A stretch of DNA of 64,000 nt. Origin: Castor canadensis (Eukaryota > Chordata > Mammalia > Rodentia > Castoridae). Made by a program: the position numbers and the translations under genes. The DNA lies in NCBI RefSeq assembly GCF_047511655.1, contig NC_133401.1:11750001-11814000 (forward strand). The letters are read 5' to 3'. Below the pieces are notes generated by a model that was given only the letters and a program-made list of their open reading frames with translations, did no database searches and was not told the DNA's origin. Position 1 is the stretch's first letter; every line of letters starts with the position of its first letter. Below, piece after piece: positions 34,590-46,924 of the stretch.

Positions 34590-35275
34590 CCCTGGGTAAG
34601 GACCTTTTGACTGAGAGACCTGAAGACAAGTGGACATTCCCTTGGGAGGGAGAAAGGGTAGAGGGTCAGGAGCTGCCTGCAGAGTGACAGCCTTCAGAAT
34701 GAGGTTTACAGAGCCTGAAAGAGGCTGGAAAACAAGGGGGAATGGGGGTGACTCCTGACTGGGGATGGTCAGACCTTTGTGGTTAAGATGCCTTCAACAG
34801 TCCCCATAGAGAAGCCTGGGTTATTTCCTTCTGCTGAAATGAAAAGAGATAGGGGAAGAACTGTGTTACAGGAAAACCACCAGGGGCCTAGCAGGGAGGG
34901 GACCAGAAACCACAGCACTGGAGGACGAAGAGTTGACATCTCCATATCCTCCAACTCTGCAGCTTCTGGCAGTTCTTTCATTTTCAGGTTTGAAACCTGG
35001 ACTTGCTCTAACTCTCACATTCCCCATCCTGCATCCTGTGCCAGGCTCAGTCAGTTCCTGTTATCGCCTCTTCCTCTTCTCCCTCCTTTGAAAGTCCTGG
35101 AGGACAGGTCCTAGCCAGTCAGCATCAGGTTAGTGAAAGAAATTGATTGCTTCCAGGAGCCCTCCTTGTGTTGGCACAGTGGAAGTCACTTTCCCTACTT
35201 CTCATCTAATCCTTCTGTCCCCATGAGGGGCAGTAACTGTCACTCCATTGTGCAGATTTAGGATCTGCTCAGGTG
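34590..35275 (-). repeat. Duplication block III (short)
   Basis: 34590-34775 matches 40230-40420 ('gagctgcctgcagag'). 34800-35275 closely matches 20055-20520, including the transmembrane-exon start and the following intron ('ctccatatcctccaactctgcag', 'gagccctccttgtgttggcac'). Confidence 0.75.
34778..34838 (-). pseudogene. Truncated CEACAM transmembrane exon, orphan
   Basis: After the acceptor TTCATTTCAG the minus strand reads AEGNNPGFSMGTVEGIL and then diverges (TTKV, stop). The hydrophobic helix and donor are gone because the homology to block II stops mid-exon. It lies between the presumed leader exon (39.1 kb) and the N exon (33.0 kb), and is a stranded piece of a duplicated gene. Confidence 0.75.
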
Positions 35276-35279
35276 ACTC

Positions 35280-36000
35280 TTTTGTGGTCACCCTGTTTTC
35301 CCATAGGTGATGCCAAGAGAGAGAGGGCTACACAGGGACATCTGGCAGAGCAGGGTCCCCCAAGGCCCAGGAATGAACAGGCAGGACAGGGCACACATGT
35401 GGGAGGGACCCGGTAGAGTCTGTTGGAGCAAGGGATGGAAGTCAGGCTGCATCTCCCCCTGCTGAGTCAAAGCCAAGTTCATGTCTCAGGGATTTACTTT
35501 GCTGAGTATTGCCTGTGTGCTCTGATGTTGTCCCCTGGAGGTCATGAGGAGAACTGCTGCCAGTCTCAGGGGCTGCAGCAGGGATGGTGAGCAGTCTCCA
35601 AATGGTGTGAGCTTCCTGACCCCTGGGCGTGGGGGGCTCTGCCCTCCACCCTGCAGGGCCCATCACCCCAGGTTCTGTTCACTACGGGTCCCCAGGCTGC
35701 CCAACTCCATCCACTGCAGGGTAGTCAACAGGAGTTGTCCCAGGACCCCTGGTCCAGAGTCAGAACTGTGGCCAGCCTAGGGATGAGCTGCCTCAGGAGG
35801 AGCCATCTGTCCCCAAGGTTTCGGCCATGTCTCTTGAGACTTATGGGAGAAGGCACTGCCTTTGAGGCTGTGTCTGCTCTTGGCTGCTCAGTCTTGTCTA
35901 AATCCTTGGATTTCTTTGCCCAAAACATCCCAAGGGGTCTGCATGTGAGGACAGTCTGACCAAAGGGCTGTGTGTCCTACACCTTCCCCAAAGCCTTTAA
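35280..36000. other. Unassigned sequence
   Basis: The open frames on both strands overlap each other and lack family features. I recognise nothing. Confidence 0.35.
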
Positions 36001-36245
36001 TTGTTGTAAGATATTTACAGCCAAAGTGCTATCTTGCTATTTTGAGTATACAGATAAATGCCATTAATTACACTCAACTGTACAACTATGACTACTACTT
36101 CCAGAAATTTCACCACTTGATCTCTTCATGACCATACCCCCAGTCCCTGCAAACCCTACTTCTTATCTCTATGAATTTGCTGATTCTCAGTGTTTCATGT
36201 GAATGAAATTATACAAACACGTGCCATTTGTTTCTTGCTTAATAA
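36000..36245 (-). repeat. Old L1M-like fragment
   Basis: 'cttatctctatgaatttgctgattct' and 'atgtgaatgaaattatacaaac' resemble the 3' region of old mammalian L1s in minus orientation. A similar fragment occurs at 57975-58080. Confidence 0.45.
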
Positions 36246-36455
36246 TGGTTTCGGGAGGCAGTGGCTCACGCTTGTAATCCTTGCTAATTGGGAGATGGGG
36301 AGGATCACGGTTCGAGGCCAGCTCAGGAAAAGTTTGTGAGATCCGCATCTCCAAAATAACCAGGGCAACATGAGCTAGAGGTGTGGCTCAAGCGGTAGAG
36401 CACCTGCTTTGCAAGAACAAAGACCTGAGTTTAAACCCCAGTCCCACCAAAAAAT
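36246..36455 (+). repeat. Composite B1/tRNA SINE
   Basis: 'ggcagtggctcacgcttgtaatcc' is followed by 'tagaggtgtggctcaagcggtagagcacctgctttgcaag' and 'aaaccccagtcccacc'. Confidence 0.85.
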
Positions 36456-36734
36456 AAGAGGGATGATGCTTTCAGGCTTACCTGCGCTGTGGCATGCAGG
36501 GGACTTTATTTTCTGTGGCTGCTTGCCTTTCCAGTGTATTGATGCGCCAGGTTTATCCACATATTCATCTGTGGTGTGCAGGAGAGCTCACTGTCACTTT
36601 GGTTTACAATTCCATCATGGCCAGTGACTCTGAGTCTTTTCCTCTGCTTAGCAGTTATTCGTAATCTCCTTTGCTAACAAAGCTGTTCAAGTCTTCTGCC
36701 ATTTTATTATTTTTTTAATTACTTGTTTTATTTA

Positions 36735-36825
36735 TTTTTTTTTGGCAGTGCTGAGGTTTGAACTCAGGACTTCACACCTGCTAGGCAGGCACTCTGCCAC
36801 TCGAGCCACTCGGCCAGCCCTCTTC
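36735..36825 (-). repeat. tRNA-derived SINE (minus)
   Basis: A T-run is followed by 'tttgaactcaggacttcacacctgctaggcaggcactctgcc'. Confidence 0.85.
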
Positions 36826-37870
36826 TGCCCATTCGAAACGAGGCTTTGTCTTTGCTGCTGAGCAAACCGCTCTTGTATGTTCTCAACATAAAACTACATC
36901 ACAGGAATGACTCACAAATCATTTCTTTCAAATGTGGGTAGCTGCTTTTCTCTTTTTATCCTGTTCACTTTCTAAATAATTTTGACAAAAGCATATGGGT
37001 CAATATTCATTTTTTCATGGTCAGTGTTTCTAGAGTGTTAAGAATAAATTTATTTTTCACGTTGGAATATCTTCACAAGTAGCCAAAGGAGTCCTTGACC
37101 TTCAGTGTTCTGCTTCTCTGCGAGTACCTTTGCGGTAGCTCTGTTCTGGATGCTTTTCTTTTATTCCCCCCAAGGCTTCAAAGGAAGGACATGGGTGGTG
37201 ATCTCGTGCCTTCTGTGTTTTTCTTTTTCTCCAAACAGCTACAAGGGATGGCCACTCATTTTTTGCACTTTTTCCTTCTTCTCTCGGGGTTTTCACTCAC
37301 CCTGCTCCCTTTGGCTGCACGAGGCAAGCTAATCAGACTCTCCTGCTCGACAAAGGAAGTTGTTTGGGGACAGGGTTTGTGCAAAACCTGAGGAACCCAG
37401 GCCTTTCTTCACTTTCACAGGCAAATTCAGATCCTGTGTCATCACATGGGAAGCAGACATTGTGACCCACTCACTGCAGCCTTAAAATGGAAATGATTTT
37501 CAAACATCTTTGTGCAATCGGTTTTGCCCACATGGGTCCTTTCCCAGTGTTTCCCCGACTTCACACCTCAAGGTAGTGTGTCAGCTGCTCCTGGAGCTGG
37601 ATTTGGGCCCAGAGTACCGCCTGACAGGAGGTGCCGTCCAACACCTGTCTCTGACAGTGTTGCAGAAGAAGCTGAGATGCAATTTGGTGAGTTTCTGCCT
37701 CGTGGTCTTCATGCCTGGGCCACTGAGCCTGGGAGTACCAAACCAGGAAACAACAGTAAGGGCCTCACCTGGTACCTGCCATGGCGGCTTTCCCCAGAAA
37801 AAAATCTCACTTTCTTAATAATCTGCTTTGATGCACAAAAATTTTCCTATTTATTTTTCTTTAGTTGTGC
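36826..37870. other. Unassigned sequence
   Basis: Short overlapping frames (for example plus 37095-37391) have no recognised features. I see no repeat here. Confidence 0.35.
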
Positions 37871-37877
37871 AAGAGTT

Positions 37878-38625
37878 TTGTTGTGGGGGAGGGTGCTGGG
37901 GTTTGAACTCAGGGTCTCATGCTTGCCAGGCAGGTGCTCTACCGCTTGAACCAGATCCACCAGATCATCAAAAGTTTGTGCTAGGGCTGATGGAGGAGCT
38001 TGAGTTGTAGAACGCCTGCCTAGCAAGTGTGAGACCCAGATTCAAACCCCAGTACCTCCAAAAAAACAAAAAAAAAGTTTGTGTTGTATCTAAGATCCAT
38101 TGCCAACTCACACCTGTAACCGTAGCTACTTGGGAGGCAGAGATCAGGAAGATCATGGCTCAAGGGCAGTCCATGCAAAAAGTTCACAAGACCCTATCTC
38201 AACCAATAACCACTCAGCTGGGTGGCACGTGCCTGTCATCCAGCTGTATGGGAAGTGTAAATAGGAGCTCACTGTCCAGGCCAGCCCAGGTGAAAACATG
38301 AGACCCTATTTCAAAAATAACTAAAGAAGACATCAGGGCAAAGAGCAAATGGCTATTTCTACACTCAGTGTTCAAAGCCAGTGGGCGCTAAGAACCATGT
38401 AAAGCCAGGTGCCAGCAGCTCACGCCTATAATCCTAGCTACTCAGGAGGCAGAGATCAGGAGGATCCAGGTTCAAAGCCAGCCCCAGACAAATAGCTTGC
38501 AAGGCCCTATCTCCAAAAGAAACTCTTCACAAAAAAAAAAGTGCTGCTGGAGTGGCTCAAGGTGTAGGCCCTGAATTCAAGCTCCAGTACTGAAAAAAAA
38601 AAAAAAAAAAAAGGTGTGTAGTTTG
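37878..38625 (+). repeat. Cluster of four SINEs
   Basis: A minus tRNA-SINE (about 37878-37965), a plus tRNA-SINE (37983-38075), a plus B1-like SINE (38090-38330) and a plus composite SINE (38403-38612) ending in a long A-run lie almost head to tail. Confidence 0.8.
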
Positions 38626-39042
38626 GTATTTTGTAGAGAAAAAAGAAAGAAAGAAAAATAACCAAAGCAAAAACTGTGCTCCCAGCCCAATTTCTTCTAA
38701 TGTAGTTAAATCATTTTCAAATGGACTCAATTTCTAAACTATCTTGACAGTCTGGAAACATTTTTAGAACCTTCAAACAGATGTGATATGGTCACTTTGT
38801 TTCCTGGGCTGCTGTGTTAAAGTGAGTTGCCTCCTGTGGATGAACTGAGAACCTTGAATCCCTTTCTCACACAATAGTGGGAGTGAGTCCCCTGCTGATG
38901 GGCACCTGAGATGTTCAGACATATTTTCACTGATGGGTTCTTTGCATCCCTACCCTTTTATCCCTCCTCCTAGCTGCCTCTCCACTGGCCTTAGTGTATG
39001 TTTCTTTTCTTGTTATCCTCTGGGGACTGGGGCTTGTCCTAC

Positions 39043-39113
39043 CTGTGAGCTGGACCTGGAGGAAGTGGCTTGGCAGGTTCATGATCCCTGTGGGCAGCAT
39101 TGGGGCTCAGCAT
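39043..39113 (-). pseudogene. Candidate CEACAM leader (exon 1) relic
   Basis: On the minus strand an ATG at 39113 begins MLSPNAAHRDHEPAKPLPP and ends ...CAGCTCACAG|GTAGGAC. CEACAM exon 1 has the same layout: ATG, SPSAPxHR, then ...CTGCTCACAG before a GT. The central hydrophobic PWQGLLL block is not preserved, so it would not be a working signal peptide. It lies 5.7 kb upstream of the P3 N exon, but a stranded transmembrane piece lies between them, so the pairing is uncertain. Confidence 0.4.
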
Positions 39114-40230
39114 GGTGAAGGCAGCTGGGATCCAGCTGGGCCTAGAAGGCCTGAGTCAGGAGCCAAGGCAGATGAGCTGCCCAGGTGTCTCCTGCCATGG
39201 ACTGGAAGGAGAGGGGGCCCTGGGTGTTCCACAAGCTCCCAGCTGAGGATGTGGCCCTGGGGTGGTGCTGTCCCTGCAGCAGCCTGTGGTAGACAGGAAC
39301 GGCTGCACAACAGGCTTGGATCTGTCTCACCCTGTCAAACACCAAATCTGCAGGAGGAAGGAATCCATGCAGGCCTGGGCACAGGGAAGGAGCTGCCCAC
39401 TTCTCATCAGGGGCTCTGTCTCCCAGAGCCTCTATGTTCTGTGCCTCCTCCTTGCCTCACTCACCATGAGATCTCAAGGAAGAGGCACCTGGTCACACTC
39501 ATCTCCCACTTCCCTGTGGCCTGAGGCTTCAACTAGGTGTCCCTGATGCAGGAGTCTGAGTACTCCTCCAAGGGGCGAGGCCCTGCAGAATGGGGAGATC
39601 TCAGAGACCCCTGGGCCCCACACCACTCTCAGGGGACAAGTATGTGCCATGTAATTCAGCGCCCTCCTCTTACATCTTCAGTTCCATCATCTGAAAGTGC
39701 CCTGTGTCCAACCAAGGTCAGCTTTCATCTGTCCTCTCCTGGCCCCTTTGCACTTCGGGCAGGAAGTGACCACTAGAGGGCGCACACGCCCCTCCTTGAT
39801 CCATATGACCCTGACTATCCATCCCTGAGACAAATGCAGTTCTGCTTTTCCTGCCCCAGTCCCAGTCCTCAAACAGGCTTCAGATTTGCCCACGGTAAAG
39901 CTCCTGGGACAGGCACCAGGGAACCCAGGAAGGAACCTCATGGGGAGAGTGTGGTCACATGGACTGGTAACTCGGAACCAACACCAGGGCCCAGATCACT
40001 GGGGAGAAGGAAGGTTCCGGGCATGGTGGCTGGATACTCAGAGCACAGACGACCCTGCTTATGTGTGGTCACTGGGGGAAATGGCCATGAGCCTGTGTCC
40101 CTGAAGGCTCTGCCACTTAGAGCCTGTGCACATGGGCCTGTACTGCCAGCACTGGAAGAGCTTCTGCTGCTTTCCCCAAAATCCTATCCAGGTAGAGCAA
40201 AAGGACTCCTGCATGCTGATCGGTAACACA
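39114..40230. other. Unassigned sequence upstream of the candidate leader
   Basis: GC-moderate, no recognised repeat. Several overlapping frames (for example plus 38994-39524, 39834-40226) show no family features. Confidence 0.35.
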
Positions 40231-43191
40231 GGGAAAGGGCCCTTCCGACTGAGAAGTTCCCCCAGAAAGGATGGAGTTAGATAAAGGAGACAAGAGCTGC
40301 CTGCAGAGGGATGGCCTTTGGAGTGGAGCTGGCAGAGGTTATACAGGGGAGGCTGGAGGATGATGGGAATGTGGGCTGACCTGGTTGGGGAGGGTCAAGT
40401 CCTGCTGGACAGGGGCCCTTGCTAAGTATGTCAGCAGCCGCTGGGGAAGCGCCAGGCTGGGGTGCTGCCGCCCTCTGGTGGACAGTGAGTAAAGTCAGGT
40501 GACAGAGTCAGAAGATACGTTTACTGCCACATCACCCTTAAGCATTTATCAAATTCACATACAATTTTAATGTGTCACGTTCTGTCTGGAATTGTCAATT
40601 TCAACAAAACTCTTCTTTGAGTTTCCCACCAAATGCAATCAAACTTGGCCTGGTCTGTGCTGCTCCAAGCTGTGTCTGCAGTACTGGGGATCCAGCACCA
40701 TGTACCAACCCTTGGGCTGGGCTGGAGTGTGTGTGAGGAAGAGAGGAGAGAATCAATGTCCCTGTGTCCTCACGTGAGTGACGGTGTTCAGGTGTTCAAA
40801 GCTACATCCCCCACCCCACTCTAGTGTCCACACTGCCTGCTGAGACCTGAAACCAGGGCTGGTGTGGAACTCCCAGCCTCCTCCTCCTGCTCTGGGGCTT
40901 CTCCATCCTCTCCATTCCCAGGGCGTCTGGGCCTCACTGGGTCAGGGAACGTGTGGATCCTCTCAGACCCCATCGGGGACTCCATTAGCAGAGGACCAGG
41001 CTTCATATCAGAGCCACCTGTCACACTTCACAACCCCCACCCTCCTCAGAAGCACAGGAACTGCTCTGAGGTCACGTGAATCTGGGTTCTCTAGCTCTCC
41101 CTCTCCTGCCAGATCCCACAGAACAGGGGGAGATCATGTGGAGGCCCCCACTTCTAGGTCTTCACAATGAAGCTTTTGGTGAGATGTGAAAGTTACACTG
41201 TCCTCCATAGGCAGGTGACACTGTGTGGGATGGGGTCATCAGCTTGCAATCAGCCATCCTGGTGAAGTTATGACAGGGTCAATAAGGATGTCAGAGCTCA
41301 CACACCCGAACCTGAAACTGTCTGGGTTTCCTGGCTCTGCATCCTGCTCCCCCTGTGCTCTGAGGTTCATCTTCACCTGAACAGAGAAGGGATCAGGGGT
41401 CCAGAACCCAGAAGTCCTTCTTACCTGGTCTTGGGAGCATCTCTAATGGGCAGTTTGGGGTCATAGTGACTGAATTATTAGGAATTCGTGGAACTTTTCC
41501 ACCTTCTGGGTGATCCTTACCTTTGTTTTTGGTTTATTTTCACTTTATGAGAGTTGAAGACACATGGGGTGCATTTTCATTCTTCTGGAATGTGAGGAGA
41601 ATGGTGTCAGCAAGACGTTTGGTGGCAAAGAGGCACTGTCATTGGAAGGTGTAGTATTTTTAAATCAAAAAATGGGTCGTGTAAATGGTTTGTTCGCCTA
41701 CCCAAGCCAAGTGTTGAAACCTGTATCTGTGGCATCCATGCAGATTCAGTGTTGCCCACAGGTTAAAGGGTGATTAGAATGAAATGTTTACTCAAAGCTG
41801 TGAGGGTTTCTGTGTCTCCTAACCATGCAGAGCCCACTTGAGCAGTGATGCAAGTTCAGGGGCTGAACACAGCTCTGAGATTTATTTTACTACAAGTTTC
41901 CTCTAATTACCCTGAAATCTGGCCACAGCCATGGACCCCCAGTTCACTGTGAGCACCTCTATTTGGATATGCTCAGGGAAATGCTGGAGACGGGAACACA
42001 GGCATAGATGGGGTGCGACAGATGAGGTGTGAGGGGCACCTGAAGGAAGCAGATGCCTGAGTGCTTTGTCCTTAAGGAAGGCATATTTGTAGGTTTGGTC
42101 TCCTGGACAGGGAGACAAGGCCACCCCAACAATGACATGGCGGCTGGAACATGCCTTCCTGGAGAAAGAGCAATAAAGAGTCTTCCTGCTGCAGCTGAGT
42201 TGAGGAGGAAAGCAGCCTGGGATTGGCCTTGGAGGCCAGTTTGTGAGATGTGATGTGTGTCTGTCCCTGTCACAGACATGAGGAGGGGAGGACTCGGGAG
42301 TGGTTTCTTGATGGTGGAATATTCTAGTGCCTGCTGATTCCCCCAGTGCTTCTCCCTACAGAGGGTCAGTGCAGATCTGAGGCTGTGGTCTGCAGAAGGG
42401 ACTGGAGGGTCCCAGGCAACCTGTGGGGACCACAGACCTCTAGGGAGGCAGAAAAGGGACTAGGATGCTCCTGCACACTGAAGCCTTGGGTGTGTGGAAC
42501 CTCAGTGTCTTCCCTGGTGATTCTGGTCAGTCACATACCATGAGTGAGGACGTCAAGTGTCAAGGCCAGATGGGTGTCATTATTCTGAAGTTTGCATGAC
42601 ACAGCACCAGGTATCTAGGTTCACATGGTAGGAGCTAAGGGCTTCTGAAGAGACAGAGCCTCACCTCCACCTGTCAGAAGCTGAGCCTGTGTCCAGGAAG
42701 TGAGGAGGGTGACACAAGACAGAGACAGTGGGCACTGGAACAGGATACAGAGGACCCTGGTGACTGCTCAGACGGGGACTGTGAGGAGGGATCCATCCCC
42801 ATCCAAGGGAGGAGAAGCCTCGTGAGCACAATGGTGACCCTGACACAGGGTGACATGGTGCTGTGAGTGTGAGACCTGCAGGGACACTAGATGGACTGGG
42901 CAGGGCTGGGTCTGTAAGAGCAGAGTTGCTCTGTGGATGGGATGAAGTGGGGATGAGGAAGGTGGGGTGACAAGGCTTGGCTTGCCAGAGAAGCCCAGGG
43001 GCTCAGCTGGTTCACCTTCCTCGGGGCCCAGGGAGCAGGGTGCTGTGCTCAGGGCGCCTCCAGGCTGGGTGATGGGTGTGGCCCCTCAATCAGGCACTGG
43101 GGCCAGAAGTTAATCATGAAAAGTTCCCACGGTGTTATGGGCAGAAACTATATCCTGAGTGTCAGAGGGTTTGTTTGTTAATTAATTAAGT

Positions 43192-43266
43192 TGACACTAT
43201 TGCTAATTGAACTGGGACTCACCTATGATAGGCAAGAGCTCTACCACTGAGCCACACCCCCAGCCC
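43192..43266 (-). repeat. ID-like SINE (minus)
   Basis: 'aagagctctaccactgagccacacccccagcc' on the plus strand, with a short AT-rich tail. It sits at the position where block I carries its ID-like SINE (5570-5622). Confidence 0.8.
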
Positions 43267-43796
43267 CTGAGTCTCAGGGACAGAAACACTCACTGTGAGT
43301 CTGAGCAGACTCTCAGCCTCCCCAAGGCCACACTCAGGATACAGCCATCTGCCTGGCGGGGAGATGCACTGGTAAATGTCCCTCCGTGTGCAGAGGATGC
43401 ACACTATCGAAACAGAGGAGACTTCGATTTTCCTTGTAGAAATGTTCTCACCGTATCTTTCTTGGGACAGCTTTTCCTGCAACCCCTTGTCATTTGCCTC
43501 CTCCCTGCTGCAGACCTGGGAACCAACAGCCCTGAGACCCTGTCCGTGGTGCTGACGACCATGAGTTGTTTAAGAACTGTCAGCTGGGGTCCCCCAGTTC
43601 TTTTATTCCCAGCAGCTGAGCCTTAGCGCCACCAAGAAGGTGGCGAGGTGCAGGGGAGCCACAATCCTCTCCACCTTCCTCTCAGAAGCTGGAGAGTGCT
43701 GTGGACACCATTGCAGAAACGGACACCAAGTCAGGGCAACTGTTCAGGTGCCCATATGTGATTCTTAGTGAAAGATGACAAAACGACCTTGAGAGG

Positions 43797-44000
43797 CTGG
43801 CATCAGTGGCTCACGCCTGTAATCCTAGCTACTGAGGAGGCAGAGATCAGGAGGATCCAGGTTCAAAGCCAACCCCAGCAAAGAGTTCTTGAGACCCTAT
43901 CTTGAAAAAACCCATCACAAAAAAGGGCTGTGGAGTGGCTCAAAGTGTGGGCCATGAGATCAAAACCCAGAACCACATACACACACAAAAAAAGACCTTG
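43797..44000 (+). repeat. Composite B1/tRNA SINE
   Basis: 'ggctcacgcctgtaatcctagctactgagga' is followed by 'gtggctcaaagtgtgg' and an A-rich end. It is absent from block I at the equivalent point, so it inserted after the duplication. Confidence 0.85.
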
Positions 44001-45584
44001 AGAGGTGTGGTGAACAGAGCAACATCCCTTCAAAGATGTCCCCACCCTCATCCCCAGAAACTGTGAATGTGTGACATGGGAAAGACACTACAGATTACAT
44101 AAGGATCATGAAACTGGCAGGTTCTGTGGTTTATGCAGTTGATAAACTGTGAGTGATCACTAGTTTCTTTCCTTACAATGAGAGAGGGAGGCAGGAGAGT
44201 TGAGGGGGAGCGGGAGGTGTGAGGAGGGTTCAGAGTAGAGAGGGGCTCCAGGATGCCATGCTGCTGGCTTCAAGGTAAAAGAAGGGTCCACAGCACAGGA
44301 AAGCAGGCAGCTGCTCATCTGTGAGGAAACAGACTGTCTCCTGTCCTCCAGATAAGCACAGCCAGGTGGACATGTTGATTTCTGCTATTTAATTTTTTCA
44401 TGCCACTGTTTGAGGCAATTTGTCACATTGTCAATAGGCAAAGAAGGCAGGAGGAGTCTTCTTGTCTAACCTGAGATTCTGCATGTGGGGTAAGGAGTAA
44501 CAATGACCAGATCACAGCATGAAACTCTGGGTTGTTTCCCTGCTTCTCATCCCAGCATTAGCAGAACATCCTCATAGCTCTAGTGCAGGGAGAGCTGTCT
44601 GTGGGATGTGGTGCCTGATCCGAGTGAGGAGACCTGAGGCCATCTCCCTGCTCAGGGACTCAGAGAAGGACTGGGAGCAGCGGCCCAGGTGTGTGGAGGA
44701 GGCTGCAGGTGGACATCCTGTGACCAGGTCAGGAGAAGACACGTTGTCCCATCACCATGGATCCAGGGAAGGTCACCCAGCAAGCCCTGCATCTCTGCCC
44801 TGGGTGCTTAAGTGTGGAGAAGAGGCTTGACCCAGCGAGGCCCAGTCAAACACAGAGTGGAAAAAGATGGGGACTACAGGGCCAGAGGTTCCAGGCAGTG
44901 CCTGGAGGACCTTGCTGGGGACCTGAACTTAACACAGTTACTCTGACAGCCCCTCTCTGTGTCTCCACAGGGGTGAAGATGTCCTGAGCACAGGCCAGCT
45001 GGGCAGAGGAGACACTCAGTAGCCAAGGCAGGCCACCCTGGGGCCCGGGAGTGTGGTGACTGCTATGGCTGCCGGGCTCTTGGGAATCTCACTCCTTGCT
45101 GTGCATGGGCCCTGACCTTCAGCCTGGCTCCCAACTCCAGCTCCACTTCCAGGGACAGAAACCAGGTGTGAACAACTTAGAGATGGTATTTCCCCTGTGT
45201 GACACAGGAGAGAGCTGACCCGAATTTTAGGTGAATTTCTGCTCAGAGAAGTTCCCATGAGAACAAAAAGAGCCAGTGAGGGAAGGGTCTCTTTATTCAG
45301 CTCCCTTCCAGGTGATCACTAGTGCTCCCTTCACTTTTCCTACAACATCCTTTCTTCCTTGGGCATAGGTGCCCTTAGCCTGTCCCATCCAGAGCCCAAG
45401 GCCATCCGTCTTGGTCTCCAGGAACCCAGGAGTGGACCCCACACACACACACTTCCTAGGTGAAAGTCTCCTCAGGGCTCAACCTCCATATCTGGCCCAC
45501 CACCCAGGTTCTGGGGTCCTAGAAGGGACCTCCCTCAGCCCATATGCTACAGTTTCTGGAGCAGACTAAGAAGTCACATCTGCT

Positions 45585-45701
45585 TTGTGGTGGATCCAGA
45601 GCAGGAAAAAGCCCATGTGGCCACCAGAGCCACCTTGACCAGGATGCCTGTCACAATGCCTGAGATGGCTCCCACAAGGAGGCCAGAGGTGTTTCCTTCT
45701 G
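45585..45701 (-). pseudogene. CEACAM transmembrane exon without donor, orphan (block IV)
   Basis: After the acceptor TTTTCTCCCTTCAG the minus strand reads EGNTSGLLVGAISGIVTGIL, then VKVALVAT. A one-base deletion then shifts the frame (TWAFSCSG) to TGA. The exon end where GTAC or GTGC donors lie in copies I and II is replaced by sequence matching 7.72-7.76 kb of block I, so the donor is lost through a deletion. No Ig exons are seen upstream (to the right), where SINEs and the provirus begin. Confidence 0.8.
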
Positions 45702-45787
45702 CTGAAGGGAGAAAAGGAAAATCTGTGTTCCAGAGATCTTTGAGGGGCCTTGAAGGGAGGGAACCAGAAAAAAAAATGGCACTGGAA

Positions 45788-46215
45788 GCCACATACAATG
45801 GTTGACACCTGTAATCCTACCTCCTGGGGAGGCTGAACTCAGAAGGATCTTGGTTCCAGGCAAGCCTGGACAGAGAGTTTGCAAAATACCATCTCAACCA
45901 ACAGCTGGTGTGCACCTGTCATCCTAAGCTACACAGGAGGCTGAGATTGGGGGGATGGCCAATCTCAGGCCAGAGCAAGAAAAAAAAGTTTGCAAGACCC
46001 CATCTCAACAGAAAAAAGCTGGACATGGTGGCACGTGCCTGGCATCCCAGCCACAGCAGGAAGCATGAAATAGGAGGATTGAAATCCAGACTGGCCTGCA
46101 CCAAAAGTGAGAATCTTGGGGCTAGCAAAGTGACTTAGGTGGTAGAGTGCCTACCTAGCAAGCATGAAGCCCTGAATTCAAACCCTAGCCCCCTCACACA
46201 CACACAAAAGAATGA
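45788..46215 (+). repeat. Tandem composite SINEs
   Basis: Successive B1-like units ('acacctgtaatcctacctcc', 'ctcaacagaaaaaagctggacatggtggcac') and a tRNA unit ('ggctagcaaagtgacttaggtggtagagtgcct'), ending in a short CA tail. Confidence 0.8.
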
Positions 46216-46629
46216 GATTATTTGGCAAAAAGTAAAAAATATTCTGATTATTCTGGTGAGGAATAAATAATCATATTGAATGACAAATAAAAAGCAACAC
46301 AATCATTCCTTTCTCAAGCACACCCATCCCCATTAGTAACAGTACATAATTAGAGAAATAAGCTGAGCATGGTGGCTCACGCCAAGGTTTCAAGCCCCAG
46401 GAACACAAATAATAATAATAATAATTAGATAAACAATTCTTCTGTATCTCCTCTGACCTTGCTTCCAAAACACAGGCACAGTAATTCTTTTGATCAAAAG
46501 AATGCCCATAAAGGTAACAAGAAGTAGGCACCCATATTCAAAAACCCTTTGATTGGTAAAACCACCCAGCCCAATGTCTCTATGCTTGGGTGACAATATC
46601 AAAACATTACAACAAAATGTGTGTGTCCC

Positions 46630-46686
<57 letters not shown>
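46630..46686. repeat. (CA)n microsatellite
   Basis: A perfect CA run of about 56 bp. Confidence 0.95.
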
Positions 46687-46688
<2 letters not shown>

Positions 46689-46689
46689 T

Positions 46690-46915
46690 CTGAAGGAAGG
46701 CTTAAGCTAGACTCCCTACCCTGTCTTAACTAATACAAATAGTCCCAATGGAAAAGCCACAACACTGAGTTTCTACCACCCCTACTCGAAGCGTTAGCGT
46801 GCCTTTCCCTCCTCTGTTGCTTGCTGTTTTGTCTTACTTACCTAATAAATCTTTGCCCACCTCCTACTTTGTGAAAGATCTTAAAATTCTTTTCACTGAT
46901 GCATTCAAAAACCCC
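46690..46915 (+). repeat. Possible LTR 3' end
   Basis: The sequence has an LTR-like layout near its end: 'cctaataaatctttgccc', then 'ttttcactgatgcattc', meaning a polyadenylation signal followed by a short U5-like stretch. No second LTR or PBS was found. Confidence 0.3.
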
Positions 46916-46924
46916 CAAACTGTG

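Larger units (their letters stand above)
40240..45710 (-). repeat. CEACAM tandem-duplication block IV
   Basis: It is colinear with block I from 3.3 to 7.77 kb and with block II from 16.0 to 18.4 kb. At about 45595 it jumps directly into the transmembrane exon, skipping the sequence that in block I lies between 7.77 and about 10.39 kb, including the exon 7- and exon 8-like segments. Confidence 0.75.

Noticed and set aside
44519-44830. Plus-strand 103-codon frame opening MKLWVVSLLLIPALAEHPHS, which looks like a signal peptide with a Cys-bearing protein
   Set aside because: The homologous region in block I (6700-7010) lacks the start codon and the leader-like part and has a different frame, so the coding potential is not conserved. 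The region lies in duplicated intergenic DNA of the minus-strand CEACAM units.
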